Source of the DNA: an uncultured Anaeromyxobacter sp.
GTDB lineage: Bacteria > Myxococcota > Myxococcia > Myxococcales > Anaeromyxobacteraceae
Assembly (NCBI GenBank): GCA_903855945.1
Contig: CAIOAK010000036.1
Location: forward strand, 1 to 43,767
DNA length: 43,767 bases
Direction: 5' to 3'
Each line of letters opens with the position of its first letter. Position 1 is the stretch's first letter. The position numbers were made by a program, and so were the translations under genes. Below the pieces are notes generated by a model, which saw nothing but the letters and a program-made list of their open reading frames with translations, searched no databases and was not told the DNA's origin. Positions 23,263 to 32,070 of this stretch are shown piece by piece.

Positions 23263-24696
23263 TCATGGTCCCGGGGCGTGGGCGAGCCAGGCCGAGAGGC
23301 GGCGCCGCTGGACCACCGCGAACCTCGCCGTGAGGTTCTCGATGTCGTTGTCCCGGCCGAGCCCGACCAGATCGTAGACCCCGCCGAACCGGGTGTCCCC
23401 GCCGGCCAGCGCCAGCCACTTCCGGTTCTGCAACATGCATCCATCCATGTGGGTCCACTGCGGCTGGTTGCCCCACCCGCGCAGGCCGCCGATCCGGACG
23501 TAGGCATCCGCCGGGATGCAGACCAGCCGGAAGAGGACCGGGTCGAGCCCCACCGCCTCGACCACGCGGTGTCCACTCGCGAGGAGGGCTCGCTCGATCC
23601 GGTTCCGGCTCAGACCGGTGCGCCGATCCAGTCCCAGCATCTCGAGCATCGGCTTATTCACTGGTAGTGAACCAGGCAGCGGCTCGCCGAAGTCCTCCAC
23701 CAGCATGTCCTCGTCGCCCAGCAGCGGCAGGTAGCGCCCTCCGGCGGAGTTCAGGAAGGGTCGGTCGAGATACATCTCCAGGTGGTCCCGCAGCGCCTCC
23801 GGAAGGTCGGAGGGGAGGGTGACCGACAGGCGGACCAGCCCTCCGCTCTCCCCGTCGAGCGAGCCCGCGCGCGGGCGCCAGGCGTTCTGGAGAAGCTCCT
23901 CCACCTGCGCCCGGACCGACGCCATGTGGATCGGGGCGAGGCCGACCCGCCCCGCCGACCGGATCACCTCGTCGTGGAAGACCAGGGTCAGGTCGTGGGT
24001 GCGAAGGCCCTGCGAGCGACCCGGGACGGCCGCGGCGCGCCCCCCGCCCATGCCCTTCTGGATCTTCACCGAGATCTCCTGGACCGCCCGGAGGTCTCCC
24101 CGGGCGAGGGCCTGGGCGGCCTGCTCCTGGAGGCTCGCCTCGGCGCTGCTCTCCGCCGAGCGGGTGTCGATGTCTGAATCGACGGCGACGCCGCGCAGCG
24201 CCTCCTCCCGGGAAGCGTAGAACTCCGCCTTCCCGGGGTCGACTGCGCGGAGCTGGTCGAGATGTTTCAGGCCGGCGTCGCGGAGCGCGGGCAGCCCGCT
24301 CGCGCCCACCCCGGCCAGGGCGCGAAGCCCCGGGGAGAAGGGATCGATGAGCACCTCGTCGAAGTCGTAGACCTTCTGCGCCACGACCCGGATCTCGGCG
24401 TCGTCCTGGAGCCGGTGCCGGATGGTGGCGAGACGGGCGGAGAGCTCCTGCACCGCCTTCCAGTCCTGGACCCCCATGGCTCCGCGGATGCGGTCGGGCA
24501 GGAGGTCCCCCTCGGTCTGGGCCCGCGCGAGGGCCCGGTAGTCCGCCTCTCCCAGGTGGGGAGCGAGGAGTTCACGAGCGCGGAGCAGGTACAGGTCGGC
24601 GAAGAGGGTGTCGATGCGGACCATCGACTGGAGGGCGTCGGCCGCCCTCCGGGCCGCGGCGCGCTGAGGTGTCTCGAAGGATTCCATGGCGGCCAT
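23263..24696 (-). CDS. Large conserved-looking protein of unknown function
   Basis: 477 residues from ATG 24696 (an AAGGA-like site lies upstream; ATG 24687 is also possible). No family recognised. The first ~200 residues are highly helical (RAAARRAADALQSM, LARAQTEGDLLP, SAEASLQEQAAQALARGDL), suggesting coiled-coil or helical repeats. The last ~200 residues contain mixed alpha/beta sequence with conserved-looking stretches such as HMDGCMLQNRKWLALAGGDTRFGG and IENLTARFAVVQRRR. No signal peptide or membrane segment, so cytoplasmic. The palindrome at 23657-23671 lies inside it, read GGT TCA CTA CCA GTG AAT, again with AT-rich codons. Divergent from the beta-propeller lipoprotein at 24812. Confidence 0.75.
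   Translation of the reverse strand: MAAMESFETPQRAAARRAADALQSMVRIDTLFADLYLLRARELLAPHLGEADYRALARAQTEGDLLPDRIRGAMGVQDWKAVQELSARLATIRHRLQDDAEIRVVAQKVYDFDEVLIDPFSPGLRALAGVGASGLPALRDAGLKHLDQLRAVDPGKAEFYASREEALRGVAVDSDIDTRSAESSAEASLQEQAAQALARGDLRAVQEISVKIQKGMGGGRAAAVPGRSQGLRTHDLTLVFHDEVIRSAGRVGLAPIHMASVRAQVEELLQNAWRPRAGSLDGESGGLVRLSVTLPSDLPEALRDHLEMYLDRPFLNSAGGRYLPLLGDEDMLVEDFGEPLPGSLPVNKPMLEMLGLDRRTGLSRNRIERALLASGHRVVEAVGLDPVLFRLVCIPADAYVRIGGLRGWGNQPQWTHMDGCMLQNRKWLALAGGDTRFGGVYDLVGLGRDNDIENLTARFAVVQRRRLSAWLAHAPGP
23657..23671. repeat. Dispersed palindrome TTCACT-GGT-AGTGAA, copy C (inside a CDS)
   Basis: Arms of six bases around GGT, same TTCAC-N5-GTGAA core as copies A and B. On the minus-strand gene it is read T|TCA|CTA|CCA|GTG|AA, the same phase as the other two, and uses TCA, CTA and AAT codons that are rare in this gene. 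Confidence 0.75.
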
Positions 24697-24811
24697 CGTC
24701 CTTCGGGGCGGGGCGGCCGTCATCGTGCGCGTGGGTGCCCGACCCAACAGGGGCACTCCCCTTTGCCCAAGGTGGTGCGCCGGAGGTCCCTCAAGTAAAA
24801 GAGATGCTTCC

Positions 24812-25873
<1,062 letters not shown>

Positions 25874-25885
25874 CATCGTCGGACG

Positions 25886-26911
25886 GTGGCGCCGTCCCGA
25901 GAGAACCAGCCGCTCGCAGCCATCCTGACGGGCATCCTCGATCGCCTCCGCGTTCGGAGGGAGATTCCACCGCTCGCGCCCGACGAGCGGATCGACGGCA
26001 AGGTCGCCCTCGTCACCGGAGGTGCGTCGGGTCTCGGGTTCGCCACGTCGGTGGACCTGGCGCGCCGAGGCGCACGGGTGCTCCTCGCCGACCGCAGCCA
26101 CCCCCAGGGTGCCAGGCGCAGGGCGGTCTCGCTCGGCGTGCCGCCCGACCGGATCGAGCCCGTGTCGGTGGACCTTTCCGACCTTCGGGCGATCGACGGG
26201 CTCGTCGCGGACCTCGCCCGTCGCCGCGTACGGATCGACCGGCTCGTCCTGAACGCCGCCATCGTCCCCACCTCCGCGCGGACGACGCCCCAGGGGCTCG
26301 ACGAGATGTTCGTCGTGAACTACCTCTCCTCCTTCGCGCTGGTGACTCGCCTGCTCGAGGTGGGGGTGCTGCCCCGCGATCGGCGCGGCCCCGACGTGCC
26401 GCGCGTCGTCTTCGTCGCATCCGAATCGCATCGCTGGAGCGAAGGCCTGCCGCCCGGGCGGCTCGACGGGCCGCGCGACGGTTCCCCCCGGCGGGTGCTC
26501 GGCTGGTACGGAACGTACAAGCTCATGCTCACCACCTTCGCGTGGGAACTCGCCCGGCGGCTCTCCGAGGACGGGAGTCCCCGGATCGGAGTCTTCGCCC
26601 TCTGCCCCGGTGCGATGCGGACCGGGATCGCGCGCGAACTGCCCGCGGCGCTGCGGGCCCCCCTCGACGTGGCGATGCGCCTCCTCTTCCAGGACCCCTT
26701 CGCCGCCGACGAGCCGGTCATTCACTTCGCGTGCAGTCGATCGCTCGACGGACGCACCGCCGTGTATCTGCACAAGATGACCGCGAAGGACGTCGATCCG
26801 CGCGCCGCGGACCCGGAGGCGGGACGCCTTCTCTGGGAGCGAAGCGCGGAGATCCTCCTGGACCGTGCGCGACCCGGAGGGTCGATCGGTCCGGGGGGCT
26901 CGCCATCGTGA
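25886..26911 (+). CDS. Short-chain dehydrogenase/reductase
   Basis: 341 residues from GTG 25886. A ~35-residue N-terminal extension precedes the NAD(P)-binding motif TGGASGLG (residues ~43-50). The usual NNAG is LNAAI here, and the catalytic region is VVFVASESH followed by WYGTYKLM, so the YxxxK pair is Tyr and Lys. Long C-terminal region with ALCPGAMRTGIARELP as in retinol-dehydrogenase-like SDRs. Cytoplasmic or membrane-peripheral oxidoreductase of unknown substrate, distinct from the SDR at 17481. The gene follows the propeller lipoprotein closely. Its stop overlaps a GTG that opens the small membrane-protein frame at 26908. Confidence 0.85.
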   Translation: MAPSRENQPLAAILTGILDRLRVRREIPPLAPDERIDGKVALVTGGASGLGFATSVDLARRGARVLLADRSHPQGARRRAVSLGVPPDRIEPVSVDLSDLRAIDGLVADLARRRVRIDRLVLNAAIVPTSARTTPQGLDEMFVVNYLSSFALVTRLLEVGVLPRDRRGPDVPRVVFVASESHRWSEGLPPGRLDGPRDGSPRRVLGWYGTYKLMLTTFAWELARRLSEDGSPRIGVFALCPGAMRTGIARELPAALRAPLDVAMRLLFQDPFAADEPVIHFACSRSLDGRTAVYLHKMTAKDVDPRAADPEAGRLLWERSAEILLDRARPGGSIGPGGSPS

Positions 26912-27501
26912 ACGCGGTGTACGGATTGATGCTCTCGGCCCTCGGCGGCCTGATGCTCGCGCTGGGGCTCGAGTCCTGCGGAGCGCTCTGGTTCCTCGCG
27001 CCGTTCGCGGTTGCGCCGATGGGGGCCTCCTGGTACTTCACCGACCCCGCCGGCGATCAGCACAACGCCGCCGGCCACGGGTCTACTTCCAGCTCAACGT
27101 CCGTCGCGCAGCTCGCTCAGGTAGTACTTCCGGAAGTGGAGCGTAGCCCGGTCGGTCGCCACCGAAACCTCCTCCCCGGCCACCGGAACCTCCACCGGGT
27201 CCGAGGACTCGACGACGGCCTGGTCCTGCCCCGCGACGATCGCGTTCATCTTGTTGAAGATCGGATCGAGGAGCGGCAGCGTGAGGAAGTCGCGGGCGCT
27301 CGCCACGATGAGGCGCGTCGTGCGGTCGTCCACGGGGAGGACGAGGGCGTGCATCCGGAAGCGCCTCCCGGGGATGGGGATGTGGAGTGCCATCATGTTC
27401 GGCCGGTGGAAGTCGAGCCAGGCCAGCTCTCCCTTCCCGTCCATCCGGGCGTGCTGCCGGCCGCCCCAGGGCATCTCCTCCCAGTCGATCTCCAGGCGTG
27501 A
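26908..27501 (+). CDS. Possible small membrane protein, frame running antisense into the Rieske gene
   Basis: GTG 26908 overlaps the SDR stop (GTGA). The first ~45 residues have two hydrophobic segments (GLMLSALGGLMLALGL and ALWFLAPFAVAPMGASWYF), which would be a plausible two-helix membrane protein. However no stop occurs before 27501, so the rest of the frame is antisense to the Rieske oxygenase gene for ~400 bases and has low-complexity content. Either the stop was lost by deletion, or the coding start is coincidental. Coding evidence is only the coupling to the SDR and the hydrophobic pattern. Confidence 0.35.
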   Translation: MNAVYGLMLSALGGLMLALGLESCGALWFLAPFAVAPMGASWYFTDPAGDQHNAAGHGSTSSSTSVAQLAQVVLPEVERSPVGRHRNLLPGHRNLHRVRGLDDGLVLPRDDRVHLVEDRIEERQREEVAGARHDEARRAVVHGEDEGVHPEAPPGDGDVECHHVRPVEVEPGQLSLPVHPGVLPAAPGHLLPVDLQA

Positions 27502-28041
27502 CGAGGGGGTCATGATCCGCGCGAGCTGCCGACCGATCGTGCTCCGGTGCACGAAGGGCAGGTGGGGCGTGTCGAGCATGTTCTCCATCGCCCGGGTCCA
27601 GTGGCAGTTCCAGGTGACCTCGAGGTAGGTCCGCCTCCAGCCCGGTTCCACCAGGGCCTCCGGGGCCACCGGCTCCGCGGGAGGGCTCTCCGCCGCCGTG
27701 TAGATCCAGAGGAGTTCGCCGATCTCGCGCACGGGGAGGGCGGTCGCCCCCAGCCGCTCCAGCTTCGCGTCGGGATTGAGCGGGACGAGTCGCGCCGTTC
27801 CGTCGGCACCGAAGCGCCAGCCGTGAAACGGGCAGGCGAGGCAGCCGTCCTCGCCGACCTTCCCGAGCGAGAGCTCGACACCCCGGTGCGGGCATCGATC
27901 CACGAGGGCACCGATGGCGCCGTCCTTCCCTCGGAAGAGCACGATCTTCTCGCCGGCCAGGCGGATCCCCACCGGGGAGTGCTTCAACCGGCGCGAGGGG
28001 AGAACCGGTGTCCAGACACGTTCAAATCCAGGGAAGAGCAT
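27094..28041 (-). CDS. Rieske non-haem iron oxygenase (alpha subunit-like)
   Basis: 315 residues. The Rieske [2Fe-2S] ligands are Cys50 and His52 in CPHRG, and Cys70 and His73 in CPFHGW. The catalytic domain has ENMLDTPHLPFVH, the Asp-x2-His-x4-His pattern that binds mononuclear iron. Such enzymes hydroxylate or demethylate aromatic, sterol or plant-type substrates with a separate reductase, which is not encoded nearby. No multi-subunit beta partner is present. The short size suggests a homotrimeric, phthalate-like or vanillate demethylase-type enzyme. It is monocistronic. Start ATG 28041. Confidence 0.9.
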   Translation of the reverse strand: MLFPGFERVWTPVLPSRRLKHSPVGIRLAGEKIVLFRGKDGAIGALVDRCPHRGVELSLGKVGEDGCLACPFHGWRFGADGTARLVPLNPDAKLERLGATALPVREIGELLWIYTAAESPPAEPVAPEALVEPGWRRTYLEVTWNCHWTRAMENMLDTPHLPFVHRSTIGRQLARIMTPSSRLEIDWEEMPWGGRQHARMDGKGELAWLDFHRPNMMALHIPIPGRRFRMHALVLPVDDRTTRLIVASARDFLTLPLLDPIFNKMNAIVAGQDQAVVESSDPVEVPVAGEEVSVATDRATLHFRKYYLSELRDGR

Positions 28042-28118
28042 GCCCCGACGCTAGCACCGCACCGTCTCGTGGGTGGGAACGTCTTGCGGCCAGCCCCTGT
28101 CCGTCCCCGGAAGGGGCA

Positions 28119-28295
28119 ATGGCTAAGGAGTCCTCATCCTACAAACCCAAGATTCCGGTCGTCAGCGTCGCGCGAGGCGTCCATGATCAACTGGACCGCT
28201 GCCGGTTGGAGTTCTGCTCTGCAGAACCCGCCACGAACCCCTCCTCCGTGGTGACCTTTGTCGGCCGGCAGTGGTCGATGTTCCCGGGACGCTGA
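28119..28295 (+). CDS. Possible small hypothetical protein, low confidence
   Basis: A 58-residue frame from ATG 28119, preceded by a GGAAGGGG ribosome site, in the divergent-to-convergent gap between the Rieske gene and the last gas vesicle gene. Codon use is less GC-rich than in neighbours (TCC TCA TCC TAC AAA), and the sequence contains a 7+3+7 palindrome GTTCTGC-TCT-GCAGAAC (28211-28227). Two Cys, no recognisable motif. It may be a genuine small gene or a remnant. The gap from 28042 to 28302 otherwise shows only a small CCCC-GGAA-GGGG hairpin at ~28105. Confidence 0.4.
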   Translation: MAKESSSYKPKIPVVSVARGVHDQLDRCRLEFCSAEPATNPSSVVTFVGRQWSMFPGR

Positions 28296-28304
28296 CGCCT
28301 GGCT

Positions 28305-28631
28305 TCACAGCAATCGTTCGTAGAGGCTCCGGGCCTGCCGCATCTTGCCTTCCTGCTCGTACTGCTCGCAGATGGCCATCAGCCGCTCGCGGGAGAGGAT
28401 CCCCTCCGGCGTCTCGCCGTGCTCCTCCACCAGCTCGAAGTACATCTCCATGGCCTGGTGCGGTGCTCCGCTGCGCCGGTAGGCGTCGGCCATCCGGAGG
28501 AGCCGCGCCAGCACGGGGGACGAGGGCGCCGCCGGCGGAGGCGCAGCCGCGGGCGGGGTCACGGAGACCTCCACCACGGTGATCTCCTCCGGAACTTCTT
28601 CCTCTACTTCCACTTCACGGCGCTTGCTCAT
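28305..28631 (-). CDS. Tetratricopeptide-like gas vesicle cluster protein
   Basis: 108 residues. ATG 28631 overlaps the stop of the GvpA3-like gene (ATGA). The N-terminal ~45 residues are acidic and Pro/Ala-rich (VEVEEEVPEEI, PPAAAPPPAAPSSP). The rest is helical with a repeat of tetratricopeptide type (ADAYRRSGAPHQAMEMYFELVEEHG, then CEQYEQEGKMRQARSLYERLL). It is the last gene of the structural operon. In Serratia-type clusters this position after gvpA3 is taken by gvpY, but I cannot confirm homology. It may be a scaffold or assembly factor. No signal peptide. Confidence 0.7.
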   Translation of the reverse strand: MSKRREVEVEEEVPEEITVVEVSVTPPAAAPPPAAPSSPVLARLLRMADAYRRSGAPHQAMEMYFELVEEHGETPEGILSRERLMAICEQYEQEGKMRQARSLYERLL

Positions 28632-28984
28632 GGCTCTCTCCGGGCTGCGGGGACGGCGAGGAAGGCCGACCCGGACGCGGCCGGAACGGGGGCATGCTCC
28701 AGCTGGGCGATGCGGTCTCGGAGCTCCCGGATCTCCTTGGTCTGATCCGCCATGGCCTGGGAGCTGAAGTCGGGGTTCCGGATCCACCAGTCCATCCCCA
28801 TCTCCTTGGCCTTGTCGACCGAGGCGATCATGAGGCGGATCTGGATGGTGAGCAGCTCGATGTCCACGAGCTTCACCTTGATGTCCCCGGCGATGACGAT
28901 GCCCTTGTCGAGAACCCGCTCCAGGATGTCGGCGAGGTTCGACGTCTGCGTCGAATGGGTCAATGATCTTCGCGGCTGTTCCAT
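28628..28984 (-). CDS. gvpA3: Gas vesicle GvpA/GvpJ-family minor structural protein (GvpA3-like)
   Basis: 118 residues. Residues ~15-70 match the GvpA core (LADILERVLDKGIVIAGDIKVKLVDIELLTIQIRLMIASVDKA). Unlike gvpA it has a ~50-residue C-terminal extension predicted as coiled coil (TKEIRELRDRIAQLEHA), as in GvpJ/GvpS forms that seed or cap vesicles. ATG 28984 overlaps the gvpK stop by one base. Order gvpA2-gvpK-gvpA3 matches Serratia-type clusters. Confidence 0.9.
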   Translation of the reverse strand: MEQPRRSLTHSTQTSNLADILERVLDKGIVIAGDIKVKLVDIELLTIQIRLMIASVDKAKEMGMDWWIRNPDFSSQAMADQTKEIRELRDRIAQLEHAPVPAASGSAFLAVPAARREP

Positions 28985-29361
28985 CAGCTTCTCCCTTGCG
29001 GGCCCCGGTCGTCGAACAGGTTTCCGAGCGGGCCGAGGTCGATGTCGAGGCTCTCGATGTGGAAGTGGTCCTTCAGGATCACCATCTGCTCCTCCAGCTT
29101 CATGAGCGTGGTGCCCAGACGCTCCACCTCGGCGGGGGAGAGGGTTCCGCCCTCCACGCGTCGGATGGCCTGCTTCTCGAGGAGGCGGCGGAGCAGCTCG
29201 ACGACGGAGAGGACGAGCTGGGTGAGCCCCTGCTCGACCTTCTCCGGCTCGAGGGCGATTCGCCTGGGGAGCGGCCGCTCCGTCTGAGCCGGGACGGCCA
29301 CGTCGGCGAAGGCTTCCAGATCCTCGGGGGTGCCGCGGACCTCTCCCTGGCGGCGGCTCAT
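28984..29361 (-). CDS. gvpK: Gas vesicle protein GvpK
   Basis: 125 residues from ATG 29361. The family core is clear: RRIALEPEKVEQGLTQLVLSVVELLRRLLEKQAIRRVEGGTLSPAEVERLG, followed by KLEEQMVILKDHF. A short variable N-terminus precedes it. GvpK is an accessory protein required for vesicle formation. The start overlaps the GvpA2-like stop (ATGA), and the stop abuts gvpA3, showing translational coupling through this part of the operon. Confidence 0.93.
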   Translation of the reverse strand: MSRRQGEVRGTPEDLEAFADVAVPAQTERPLPRRIALEPEKVEQGLTQLVLSVVELLRRLLEKQAIRRVEGGTLSPAEVERLGTTLMKLEEQMVILKDHFHIESLDIDLGPLGNLFDDRGPQGRS

Positions 29362-29633
29362 GGTCGGATCTCCTGGGACAGGGGTTCGGGCTGCCGGACC
29401 GGTGTCCCGGCGGGCTTCCAGTTGCGCATCGTCTCCACCGAGGTGACCACGAGGTTCAGCCCGACGTAGAGAAGGTCCACTCCCGCCACCGAGATGACGA
29501 TGTCCCCGGCGACCACGGCACCCTTGTTGAGCACGCGGTCGAGCGTCTCGCACAGGCTCACCCTGCGCTGGCTGGCAAGCGAGGGGAGGCGGGGACGGGA
29601 GGCCGCGCGTCGGGCGAGGTCAGGCAGCGCCAC
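29358..29633 (-). CDS. gvpA2: Gas vesicle GvpA/GvpJ-family minor structural protein (GvpA2-like)
   Basis: 91 residues from GTG 29633. An unusual basic N-terminal extension of about 25 residues precedes the GvpA-type core (CETLDRVLNKGAVVAGDIVISVAGVDLLYVGLNLVVTSVETM). The short C-terminus is Pro-rich. It is a minor variant of the shell protein, expected to act in nucleation rather than as the main wall. It overlaps the gvpG end by 14 bases and the gvpK start by four. Confidence 0.88.
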   Translation of the reverse strand: MALPDLARRAASRPRLPSLASQRRVSLCETLDRVLNKGAVVAGDIVISVAGVDLLYVGLNLVVTSVETMRNWKPAGTPVRQPEPLSQEIRP

Positions 29634-29862
29634 GAGAACGCTTCCCCTTCTTGTGCCGCTCGATCTCGTCGAGCCGCTCCACCAGTTCGGCCTCGCGCTC
29701 GGCGAAGGCCTCCTCGGTGATGGACCCGTCCTCGAGCTGTCGGTAAGCGGCCATGAGTTCGGCCTTCACGCCTTCCTCGTCGTACATCTCCGCCTCGGCG
29801 CGATCAGCCACCTCCCGGAAGATCCGGAAGAGACCGCGCATCGGTGCCGAGATGAGTCCCAA
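29620..29862 (-). CDS. gvpG: Gas vesicle protein GvpG
   Basis: 80 residues from TTG 29862, the only start in the frame giving a complete family N-terminus (MGLISAPMRGLFRIFREVADRAE). GAGGGGATCCC supplies the ribosome site. The pattern RAEAEMYDEEGVKAELM, then EDGSITEEAFAEREAELVERLDEI, is that of GvpG, a small acidic helical assembly factor that interacts with GvpF/L. Lys/Arg-rich tail. Confidence 0.9.
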   Translation of the reverse strand: MGLISAPMRGLFRIFREVADRAEAEMYDEEGVKAELMAAYRQLEDGSITEEAFAEREAELVERLDEIERHKKGKRSRGAA

Positions 29863-29871
29863 GGGATCCCC

Positions 29872-30642
29872 TCAGTTCTCCACGTCCATGCTGAGGTCGA
29901 GGTCCACGAAGTTGAAGGGTGCCCACGGACCGCTGTAATCGAATACGTACTCGGCCGGGAAGGCTCCGGCAACCTGAAATACGCGATCCTCGAAGGCCTT
30001 CTGGGCGTCCCGCTCGACCAGGAACGCGAGGTCCATCACGACCTTCTCGCCCTTGGGGACATTGGCGCGGTGCTCGCGGACCGACTCCTTGAACATCTCC
30101 ACGACGCGATCGGTCTGCTCGTCCCGCTCCCGGTTCAGCCGGTCCTCGAAGAGCTTGCCGAGTTCCATCTTCTCGTTCTGGGAGGGGGCGTTCGAGCGGC
30201 CGAAGACCTGGTCGCGGAAGGCGGCCAGCTCGGGGTCAACGCCGACGATGTAGTCGTAGATGCTGTCCACGTCCCACTTCACCTTGAGCCCCATCTCGAC
30301 GGCGCCGTTCACCCGATCGAGCTGGGTGCCGATGGCCGCGCGGTGCCGGCGCAGGGTCTTGCGGATCTCCGCCTCGCTCCGGGCCACGTGGCCGAAGGTC
30401 ATGGGGACGACCGTGGTCGTCTTCATGACCTCCCGGAGGACCTCGTTGTGCGGCTCCAGGTTCTTCCGGAGCGGCAGCAACCGTTCCTTGGGCGAGAAGG
30501 CGCTCACCACCGCGCCCACCGAGTCCACGACCAGCGTGTGTACACGCTCGCGCGCCCCGGCGTGCTCGAGCCCGATGTCGCCGAACTCGACGTCCTCGGT
30601 AGTCCGGATCAGCCCGTACAGGTAGCGTCCCGTCGTCGCCAT
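29872..30642 (-). CDS. gvpF: Gas vesicle synthesis protein GvpF/GvpL (copy 1)
   Basis: 256 residues from ATG 30642. The GvpL/GvpF family motifs YLYGLI at the start, VVPMTFGHVARSE in the middle and SGPWAPFNFVDLDL at the end are present. The family acts at the first steps of assembly, keeping GvpA soluble or acting at the vesicle tip. The gene lies 9 bases upstream of gvpG and 11 bases after gvpV, as in other clusters. It is one of three GvpF/L copies in this locus (others at 39311 and 39961). Confidence 0.93.
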   Translation of the reverse strand: MATTGRYLYGLIRTTEDVEFGDIGLEHAGARERVHTLVVDSVGAVVSAFSPKERLLPLRKNLEPHNEVLREVMKTTTVVPMTFGHVARSEAEIRKTLRRHRAAIGTQLDRVNGAVEMGLKVKWDVDSIYDYIVGVDPELAAFRDQVFGRSNAPSQNEKMELGKLFEDRLNRERDEQTDRVVEMFKESVREHRANVPKGEKVVMDLAFLVERDAQKAFEDRVFQVAGAFPAEYVFDYSGPWAPFNFVDLDLSMDVEN

Positions 30643-30653
30643 CGCCGTCCCCC

Positions 30654-30962
30654 TCAGCCGTACCGGATCGTCTGCCGCTTCCGCGGGGGCGGCGCCGCCG
30701 CCGGCGCCTCGACGGAGCCGATGGCCGCCACGCCGAGCTCCGCCTGGTGCTGCGCGATGAGGGCATCGACCTCGCGCAGCCGTTCCAGGAGCGAGGCGAT
30801 ACGGCCGCGTGCCGCCGCGAGTTCCCGGCCCTTGCGCGTCCGCTCCAGCTCCAGGGCCGCGATCTGGAAGGCCCTCACGTGCCGCTCCTTCGAGTGGCCC
30901 CCGCTGCCCTTGAGCGCGGAGAGGGTTCTCGTCCCGGAGACGCTCTTCACGCGGACGGTCAC
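30654..30962 (-). CDS. gvpV: GvpV-like gas vesicle accessory protein
   Basis: 102 residues from GTG 30962, which overlaps the gvpN stop (GTGA). The central region is a predicted long helix (HSKERHVRAFQIAALELERTRKGRELAAARGRIASLLERLREVDALIAQHQAEL), with basic N-terminus and Pro/Ala-rich tail ending KRQTIRYG. Position between gvpN and gvpF is that of gvpV in Serratia-type clusters, and I assign the name by synteny and size rather than by sequence. Function of GvpV is not established. Confidence 0.65.
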   Translation of the reverse strand: MTVRVKSVSGTRTLSALKGSGGHSKERHVRAFQIAALELERTRKGRELAAARGRIASLLERLREVDALIAQHQAELGVAAIGSVEAPAAAPPPRKRQTIRYG

Positions 30963-31987
30963 GGCGTCGCCTCCTCGGCCACGCCCCGACCGACGACGGG
31001 AGCGGGCCGGGACTTGGACTCGGCGCGCAGCCGCTTGGAGTTGCGCGCCACCACGTCGTCCACCGTGGTTCGGGTCCCGTTGCCGTCGCGGACCACCTTG
31101 GCCGAGAGGGATCCGAGGACGTCCCGGCACACGTCGCCGAAGACCGAGTCCCCGGCCCGTGCGTGCGCCTTCTCCTGGACCGTGACCCGGGCGATCATGA
31201 TGCAGGCCCGGAGGCTCGGTCCCTGCTTGGTCAGGCCCAGCGTGCGGAGCTCCCGCACGATGTCCACGATCAGTTCCGCCTCGCCGAGCGGGATGCCGGA
31301 CTTGGTCTCGGTGATCCGGACCTCGGTCTCGCGATCGAAGTGGTCGACCTGGATGGTGATGAGCCGGTCGTTCAGCGCGTCCTGCGTCCGGTGGACCCCG
31401 GCATACTCCTCCGGGTTGGAGGTGAGGATGGCCCGGAACTCGGGGTGCACCTCGATGAAGCCGTCCCCGTGGGGGCGCCGCTTGGGGATGGAGAGGATCC
31501 GCTCCTCCAGCACCGAGAGGAGTGCGTTGTTGGCCTCGGCGCGGGAGCGGGTGAACTCGTCGTACACCAGCGTGTCGCCGTTCCGGCACGCCACGGTGAG
31601 CCGGTTGTCGGCCCAGAGCGTGCTCATGTTCTCCTCGGTCTTCACGACCGAGTGGATGAAGTTGTCGACGACCCGGCTCTTCTTGTAGCCGAAGTCACCG
31701 CCCACGAGGTCGCTGGACCCGAACTCGTCGTCGCCGTGCATGAGCGCAACCGGGCGCCCGCGGAGCGCCGCGACGTGGAGCGCGAGGGTGGTCTTGCCGG
31801 TACCCGCCGGTCCCGAGAAGTGGACCGGGTAGCCGGCCCGCAGGTAGCCGAGCGCACGCTGCGCGATGGCCCTGACCTGCGGTGTCTCGACGAACTGGGT
31901 TCCCGCCTCTACCCCGATCGAGGGGTGCGGCGCTGGCAGCGCCGCTGGTGCTGCTGCCCGTGTTGCCGCGATGCCCTTGCCGGCCAT
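30959..31987 (-). CDS. gvpN: Gas vesicle AAA+ ATPase GvpN
   Basis: 342 residues. MoxR-like AAA+ fold: Walker A GPAGTGKT (59-66), then HGDDEFGSSDLVGG, Walker B region TLVYDEFTRS, sensor segment AILTSNPEEYAGV and GvpN-specific PHGDGFIEVHPEF. GvpN is needed for vesicle enlargement. ATG 31987 opens the gene after a strong hairpin that separates it from the gvpC-position gene. Its C-terminal ~60 residues (after LGSLSAKVVRDG) are longer than the core and end in a basic Ala/Pro-rich tail. Confidence 0.95.
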   Translation of the reverse strand: MAGKGIAATRAAAPAALPAPHPSIGVEAGTQFVETPQVRAIAQRALGYLRAGYPVHFSGPAGTGKTTLALHVAALRGRPVALMHGDDEFGSSDLVGGDFGYKKSRVVDNFIHSVVKTEENMSTLWADNRLTVACRNGDTLVYDEFTRSRAEANNALLSVLEERILSIPKRRPHGDGFIEVHPEFRAILTSNPEEYAGVHRTQDALNDRLITIQVDHFDRETEVRITETKSGIPLGEAELIVDIVRELRTLGLTKQGPSLRACIMIARVTVQEKAHARAGDSVFGDVCRDVLGSLSAKVVRDGNGTRTTVDDVVARNSKRLRAESKSRPAPVVGRGVAEEATP

Positions 31988-32013
31988 GTCATGCTCCTGG
32001 GTGGGCGAAGCGA

Positions 32014-32044
32014 GCCGGGGACGTGCGGCTGCACGTTCCCCGGC
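32014..32044 (-). terminator. Strong hairpin between the gvpC-position gene and gvpN
   Basis: GCCGGGGACGTGC pairs with GCACGTTCCCCGGC around a 4-base loop, one bulged base, giving a stem of about 13 bp. It lies between 32070 (end of the gvpC-position gene) and 31987 (gvpN start). No U-run follows on the minus strand, so it may be a processing or stability element that lowers downstream expression. Confidence 0.55.
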
Positions 32045-32070
32045 CGCCCGCTACGAGATGCGCTTGCTGC

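Noticed and set aside
26719-26733. Fourth copy of the dispersed palindrome (ATTCAC-TTCGC-GTGCA)
   Set aside because: One arm is imperfect, the codon phase differs, and the codons are not unusual; probably chance.
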